A stretch of DNA of 64,000 nucleotides, taken from Coleofasciculus sp937127375. GTDB lineage: Bacteria > Cyanobacteriota > Cyanobacteriia > Cyanobacteriales > Coleofasciculaceae. Each line of letters starts with the position of its first letter. The stretch's first letter is position 1. The stretch lies in the NCBI GenBank assembly GCA_040218875.1, contig JAVJQP010000032.1; one strand, written 5' to 3'. Positions 59,574-64,000 of the stretch are shown piece by piece. Below the pieces are notes generated by a model. It was not told the origin of the DNA and did no database searches. It worked only from the letters and a program-made list of their open reading frames with translations. Both the position numbers and the translations under genes were made by a program.

Positions 59574-61070
59574 ATGATGACTGAGAATAATCGCTCCCAA
59601 TGGGATGTTGGTCGATTTGTCAACACATTAGCCTATTTTGAGGTTATCCCTTTTATTAGCTGCTTAAAACGCTTATTTTCAGGTAACACTAAACGTCAAC
59701 AACCAAGTCAAAGGGGAGGCAAACGATTGGGTAAGATACTGGTAGCGGGTGCAACAGGTGGCGTCGGGAAGCGAGTCGTGCGGCGTCTGATGGAACGGGA
59801 TTATCCGGTACGCGCTTTAGTCAGAGATAGTCAGCGTGGGCGGGAAATGCTGGGAGATGAAGTAGAACTATTTGAAGCTGATATCACTATCCCCGAAACC
59901 TTAACCCCTGCGATGATGGACGGTATCTCCGCCGTTATTTGTTGCACAGGTGTTCGGGTGCAACCTGTGGAAGGAGATACACCAAACCGAGAAAAATATT
60001 ATCAAGGCATCAAATTCTATATGCCAGAAGTTGTCGATAGTCCTGAAATTGTAGACTATCAAGGGATTAAGAATTTAGTTCAAGTTGCCGCTAATCATCT
60101 CCAAGCAGGAAAACAATTAATTTTTGATTTCAAAAATCCCTCAGATGATGTAAAAGAAACCTGGGGGGCTGTGGATGATGTCGTGATGGGTGGTGTGAGT
60201 GAAAGCTCAATTCGGCTGATTGATCATGCGGCATTATTCAGTGGAACTGTATCTACCAAAAATTCGGGTGGTTTTGTTTCCGTTCGTACCCGTAATTTCG
60301 AGCCATCCTTAAATTTAGCGGGATATGAGGGGATGGAACTGCGTGTTAAAGGCGATGGACAACGTTATAAGTTTATTCTACGAACAGAATCAAGGTGGGA
60401 TGGCATTTCCTATTGCTATTCGTTTGATACTGAAAAAGATACCTGGATTGATGTTCGGGTTCCCTTTGAGGCGCTAATTCCTGTCTTTCGTGCCAAAACT
60501 ATCCAGGATGCGGAACCTTTTGATCCGAGTCATATTTACGCCGTGCAATTGATGCTGAGTAAGTTTGAGTATGACGGCGCACTGAATCCCCACTTTGAAC
60601 CCGGAACATTCTCCTTACAAGTGGAAACAATCAAGGCATACAACGGTTCAACCTTACCCCAATTTATTATGATTAGTTCTGCTGGCGTCACCCGTCCAGG
60701 GCGTCCCGGAATTAACTTAGAAGAAGAACCGCCAGCCGTGCGAATGAATGACCAATTAGGCGGAATTCTCACCTGGAAGCTGCGGGGAGAGGATGCTGTC
60801 CGGGAAAGTGGTATTCCCTATACGATTATCCGTCCCTGTGCTTTAACCGAAGAACCCGGCGGTAAAGGTTTAGCCTTTGAGCAAGGGGATAATATTCGAG
60901 GGAAAGTCAGTCGAGAGGATATTGCTGAACTTTGCCTTCAGGCGCTAGAACAACCCCAAGCTTCTAATGTCACCTTTGAAGTGAAAGAAGCCGAAACAGG
61001 TTCTCCCAATTGGCGTCATTTGTTTTCGTCCCTAAATTCGGATAACACAGACTTTTCTGAGTCAACTTGA
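59574..61070 (+). CDS. NAD(P)-binding (SDR/NmrA-like) protein with inserted CIA30 domain
   Basis: A 498-residue protein. The Rossmann motif GATGGVGKRVVRRL begins at residue 59. The atypical SDR fold is interrupted at about 178-345 by a CIA30 domain (FDFKNPSDDVKETWGAVDDV, MGGVSESSIR, GGFVSVRTRNFEPSLNLAGY, RWDGISYCYSF), then resumes (FIMISSAGVTRPGRPGINLE, YTIIRPCALTEEPGGKGL). CIA30 in mitochondria is complex I assembly factor NDUFAF1; in cyanobacteria and plants such fusions exist, with unclear roles. The AGGAGG ribosome-binding site ends just before the ATG pair (59574, 59577); the second ATG has the better spacing. The stop overlaps the next gene by 4 bases. Confidence 0.85.
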   Translation: MMTENNRSQWDVGRFVNTLAYFEVIPFISCLKRLFSGNTKRQQPSQRGGKRLGKILVAGATGGVGKRVVRRLMERDYPVRALVRDSQRGREMLGDEVELFEADITIPETLTPAMMDGISAVICCTGVRVQPVEGDTPNREKYYQGIKFYMPEVVDSPEIVDYQGIKNLVQVAANHLQAGKQLIFDFKNPSDDVKETWGAVDDVVMGGVSESSIRLIDHAALFSGTVSTKNSGGFVSVRTRNFEPSLNLAGYEGMELRVKGDGQRYKFILRTESRWDGISYCYSFDTEKDTWIDVRVPFEALIPVFRAKTIQDAEPFDPSHIYAVQLMLSKFEYDGALNPHFEPGTFSLQVETIKAYNGSTLPQFIMISSAGVTRPGRPGINLEEEPPAVRMNDQLGGILTWKLRGEDAVRESGIPYTIIRPCALTEEPGGKGLAFEQGDNIRGKVSREDIAELCLQALEQPQASNVTFEVKEAETGSPNWRHLFSSLNSDNTDFSEST

Positions 61071-63607
61071 CGGATGACCCGTTTTATAGTTTGTTAGAAA
61101 GAAACTGGAATGAAGTTTTGGAACTTGCTTTAAAATTGGCAGAAATGAATAAGCAAAACGCAAAGACAATGAACGAAGCTGAAGTCGAAAGACTTTGGCA
61201 AGCCTTCAGAGTTTTCGATGAAGATGGCAGTGGCGAAATTTCTGCCGACGAGTTAGGTGCCGTCATGCGATCGCTGGGTCAAAATCCCACAGATGCCCAA
61301 TTACACGACATGATGCAAGATGTGGACGTAGACGGTTCCGGTGCCATCAACTTTGAAGAGTTCAAAGCCCTGATGGTGTCTCAACAAGGCGATCGCGAAA
61401 GTCGGCTGAGACTTGCCTTTAGCGTTTTCGATGAGGATGGTTCGGGGCATATTTGCGCCAACGAACTGAAAAACGTGATGAGTCGGTTCGGGCTGACGGA
61501 CGCAGAATTACAAGAGATGATCAAAGAAGTTGATCGCGATGGTGACGCTTTCATCGACTTTGAAGAGTTTTGTCAGCTTGTTCCTGAAGAAAACGAAGCC
61601 TCGACAGGCTATCATGATTCCCACGTTGAACTAACCGAAACCGAAGGCGATCGCGACGATGAAGATTTCATTGACTTTGAAGAATTCTGCCCAGTTATTC
61701 CCGAAGATAATCAAGGGTTAGGTGGTGATCAAAAGTCCTCCATTACTGCAACCCAATCCCTACAGGCACAATCGGAGGAAGCAGATACCCCCCTCAACAC
61801 CCAAGACTTAGCAGCGGAGGTGACAAAGCTTGAGGAAATCCTCACCCAACAAGTCAAGGATGACTGTACCCGAAAGCGGGGCACTTCTCGCCTACAAATG
61901 CAAATTGGTTTGTTTCGATTGATTCAGGGTGCTGCTTATCGCTGCTTCCGCGAAAGTTTTTCGGCTAACCATGAAACCCATTTACGGGTGAAGAATTTAC
62001 CTTACCGCCTTTCTGATTTCACCCAGTTTGTGCGCGTTGCGATCACCTTCTACAAAGGCTTGGGTATTGTGGAAGAGGCTTGCTATCCAGTACTGGATCA
62101 GGTGATTCATTCCATCGAAGCCGAATACGCCCGCCTGCAAGATCGGATCAAAAACTGGCAGACTATTGAAAAAACCGCAGAAATGCTAGCCGAGGCGCAG
62201 CGGATGCAGGAAACCCGCAGTAAATCTGCCACCGTTCGCGAGAAATTCGCCGCTGGGGTGGAATTCGCCATCACGATGAAGAAAAAGCACCTTCACTTGG
62301 GAGATTTGATTGAAGGAGTGCTGGCAATCAATGAACTGAATCGGTTGCGCCAACTGGAATTGAATGGGGAACTAACGCCCCCGTCACCTACACCAAATGG
62401 GGAAGAGCCCAAGGCTTATTTGAAGCAATGGAACCGAGTGATTCTGGAAGATGATCGGGAAGAAATCGACGGCGCGATGATGCCCGTGGCGTACTGGTAC
62501 GAGGATTTCATGCCAAAATTGCTGGCAGCATTTAGCGTTTGTACGGCGGAGGATATTGAAAGAAATACCAATCCCGACGAAGCCGCCTTGGATCAGTTGT
62601 ACGCAGAGACGAAAGCTGTTGGGGAGTTTGATCGCTATGGTAGCGACGTTTGCGAAGAATTTCCTAACTGCGCGCCTAAGCAAAAACTGGCAATTTTGCA
62701 GGCTTGGCGGCTGAGTCACCACTACCTCAACGGTGTGCAGAAGCGTCGGGAACGTCTGGAGTTTGGTCGCGAATGTGGTGCCCTCTCCCAGTACGTGGCA
62801 TTTATCGATGTCTGGCTTAACCGCAGCTACGTGCGAGATGCCCAAATGCGAGTCAGCTTCCCCTACTACATTGGACCAGGGGTTTGGCGTTTCTTCCATA
62901 CGTCTGCTGAAATTGTCTGTGCCAAATCTCCAGACGTTCAGCCAAAGCTAATCGGGCTTTTCAAGGAGTTCATCCAACTATTCGCCACGATGTACCCTTG
63001 CCCCTACTGTCGCCATCACTTGAATGCCTATGTGGTACAGAACAAGGAAGTCGATATGTACCCGATGGAGTACTTATTGTTAGGACAAAAACTCCATGCC
63101 ACCCAGTTTAGTATGTCCTTCGACAACAAGCTGGCTACAGTAACCGATGGACTCTCCATGCGCCTGTTTTTCTGGAAGTTGCACAACACCGTGAATTCTT
63201 CCATCGCCCGTTCGGAAGAGTGGTATCAACGGGATGACCAAGCCTTCTACACCAGCCGTTATTGGCCCAGTCTGGATGCCGAGTTGATCCGCGCCCGCGC
63301 CCTGCGTCACATCAGCATTACCACCGATCGCATCTACCATATCTACAGTATGCTCAAACCCACCGCCCGCTTATCGGGGCTTCATTTGGGACTGCAAAAG
63401 TTTTTGGACAGAGGCGACGAACAGGGTATCCAAGAGTTGTGTAAGCTGGCTGACACCTACATCAAGGAGTTAGAAAAGGCGGTTTTAGAAGGAAACTTCC
63501 TGCAAGATGCCTACAGTTTTGACCCAACTCTAGAAGATAACGCCCCTTACTTTACTCCCGAAGAAGAGGAATTTGCTCGCAGTGGCGTTTTTGTTGAGGT
63601 TCACTAG
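61067..63607 (+). CDS. Calmodulin-like EF-hand protein fused to an Erv1/ALR-type sulfhydryl oxidase domain
   Basis: The product is 846 residues. Four canonical EF-hand loops at 51-62, 87-98, 122-133 and 156-167 carry the Ca2+ ligand pattern (for example DEDGSGEISADE, DVDGSGAINFEE). Helix VMRSLGQNPTDAQL is strikingly like eukaryotic calmodulin. A degenerate fifth loop at 195-206 looks like a copy of the fourth. A helical middle region (about 240-590) is unrecognised. The C-terminal part has Erv1/ALR hallmarks: W607-x3-H611, MYPCPYCRHHL (C645, C648) and LHNTVN (H706-N710), the FAD and thiol motifs. Start TTG 61067 overlaps the upstream stop (TTGA), implying coupled translation; ATG 61145 is an alternative. 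No signal peptide is seen. Confidence 0.72.
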   Translation: MTDDPFYSLLERNWNEVLELALKLAEMNKQNAKTMNEAEVERLWQAFRVFDEDGSGEISADELGAVMRSLGQNPTDAQLHDMMQDVDVDGSGAINFEEFKALMVSQQGDRESRLRLAFSVFDEDGSGHICANELKNVMSRFGLTDAELQEMIKEVDRDGDAFIDFEEFCQLVPEENEASTGYHDSHVELTETEGDRDDEDFIDFEEFCPVIPEDNQGLGGDQKSSITATQSLQAQSEEADTPLNTQDLAAEVTKLEEILTQQVKDDCTRKRGTSRLQMQIGLFRLIQGAAYRCFRESFSANHETHLRVKNLPYRLSDFTQFVRVAITFYKGLGIVEEACYPVLDQVIHSIEAEYARLQDRIKNWQTIEKTAEMLAEAQRMQETRSKSATVREKFAAGVEFAITMKKKHLHLGDLIEGVLAINELNRLRQLELNGELTPPSPTPNGEEPKAYLKQWNRVILEDDREEIDGAMMPVAYWYEDFMPKLLAAFSVCTAEDIERNTNPDEAALDQLYAETKAVGEFDRYGSDVCEEFPNCAPKQKLAILQAWRLSHHYLNGVQKRRERLEFGRECGALSQYVAFIDVWLNRSYVRDAQMRVSFPYYIGPGVWRFFHTSAEIVCAKSPDVQPKLIGLFKEFIQLFATMYPCPYCRHHLNAYVVQNKEVDMYPMEYLLLGQKLHATQFSMSFDNKLATVTDGLSMRLFFWKLHNTVNSSIARSEEWYQRDDQAFYTSRYWPSLDAELIRARALRHISITTDRIYHIYSMLKPTARLSGLHLGLQKFLDRGDEQGIQELCKLADTYIKELEKAVLEGNFLQDAYSFDPTLEDNAPYFTPEEEEFARSGVFVEVH

Positions 63608-63729
63608 TAGAGACGTGACCGTGGAACGTCTGGAATAGTACATTTATCCTAATTCGGTAAGGTGGGCAAAATTTTGTCCATCTCACCCCTACCGCCGATT
63701 GAGATCTGAACTGAAAACCGCGATCGCAC

Positions 63730-64000
63730 TTACTCCATATCATCAGGTTCAACCCCCAACTCCCGCAATCGTGCTGCTAATCGTTCTGCCCTTTCCCGTT
63801 CTGCTATTGCCTGTTCTTCCGGCGTTAAAATCAACTCCCCCTCAAAAGTCATCCACCGTAACCACAAACGGTTAATTCCTCGAAAACTTCCCTGCCATAG
63901 TCCTAAACTTAACCCTAACTCCGGCATCACTACACGATTATCAACCCGGTTGGCTGGTTCATAATGACCCCCGACTAACTGAAACGCCTGCATTTCATTG
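63730..64000 (-). CDS. Uma2 family protein, C-terminal part (cut by window edge)
   Basis: The frame is open at base 64000 and ends at TAA 63730-63732. The visible 88 or so residues are the closing part of a Uma2 protein (PELGLSLGLWQGSFRGINRL, WLRWMTFEGELILTPEEQ) followed by the coiled-coil tail (AERERAERLAARLRELGVEP) common in longer Uma2 proteins. The catalytic core lies outside the window. It is convergent with the EF-hand/Erv gene. Confidence 0.8.
   Translation of the reverse strand, partial: NEMQAFQLVGGHYEPANRVDNRVVMPELGLSLGLWQGSFRGINRLWLRWMTFEGELILTPEEQAIAERERAERLAARLRELGVEPDDME

Overview
The window is cyanobacterial chromosome. It carries cytochrome b6f genes (petC, petA), cyanobacteria-restricted families (DUF3067, DUF3146, DUF4912, XisH/XisI, RRM RNA-binding protein), very frequent HIP1 octamers (GCGATCGC), heptanucleotide short tandem repeats of the TCATTGG/TCATTTG type, and many dispersed palindromes. 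The repeat load, the decayed IS elements and the large adhesin-like proteins suggest a filamentous, mat-forming lineage (Coleofasciculus/Microcoleus-like). That placement is inference. No tRNA, rRNA or CRISPR array was seen.

1-16 kb is mostly core metabolism: partial carB, a metallothionein gene behind two SmtB-type operators, a fused APH/P-loop kinase, rplY, purA, ppk2, a TnpB element sitting between two pieces of a broken SGNH-hydrolase gene, a K+ channel, ureD and ureA separated by an AI-2E-type permease gene, then DUF3067-petC-petA and an RRM gene.

16-30 kb is accessory: a decayed AI-2E gene ending in a 9-bp minisatellite, a 1663-aa orphan TpsA-like exoprotein, Uma2 nucleases, an IS630 remnant, a vMAP-type AAA protein, a PG-binding protein with beta-lactamase-like motifs, a broken xisH beside intact xisI, and a UGT-like glycosyltransferase.

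30-44 kb is a run of proteins with animal-like or extracellular-type domains: three ILEI/FAM3-domain loci (one broken, one with two domains, one with two domains plus a seven-repeat FG-GAP propeller), a membrane-anchored polyprenyl synthase, a thrombospondin-C-like ORF without a usual start codon, a bimodular unknown protein translationally coupled to a CrtC/AttH-like protein, a PstS-like receptor with DUF4912 repeats, and a pentapeptide-repeat protein between two IS1634-type fragments.

44-58 kb holds two hydrolases (DUF2235 and alpha/beta), an SCP2-like protein, glgB, a NACHT NTPase followed in the same frame by a second ORF, a TPR protein and a RuvX-like nuclease whose 3' end runs into a five-copy tandem array.

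59.5-63.6 kb is the most unusual unit: an NAD(P)-binding protein with an inserted CIA30 domain, overlapping by 4 bases a gene for a protein with a calmodulin-like EF-hand quartet and a C-terminal Erv1/ALR-type sulfhydryl oxidase domain. I rate this fusion the best candidate for an undescribed system. A partial Uma2 gene closes the window.
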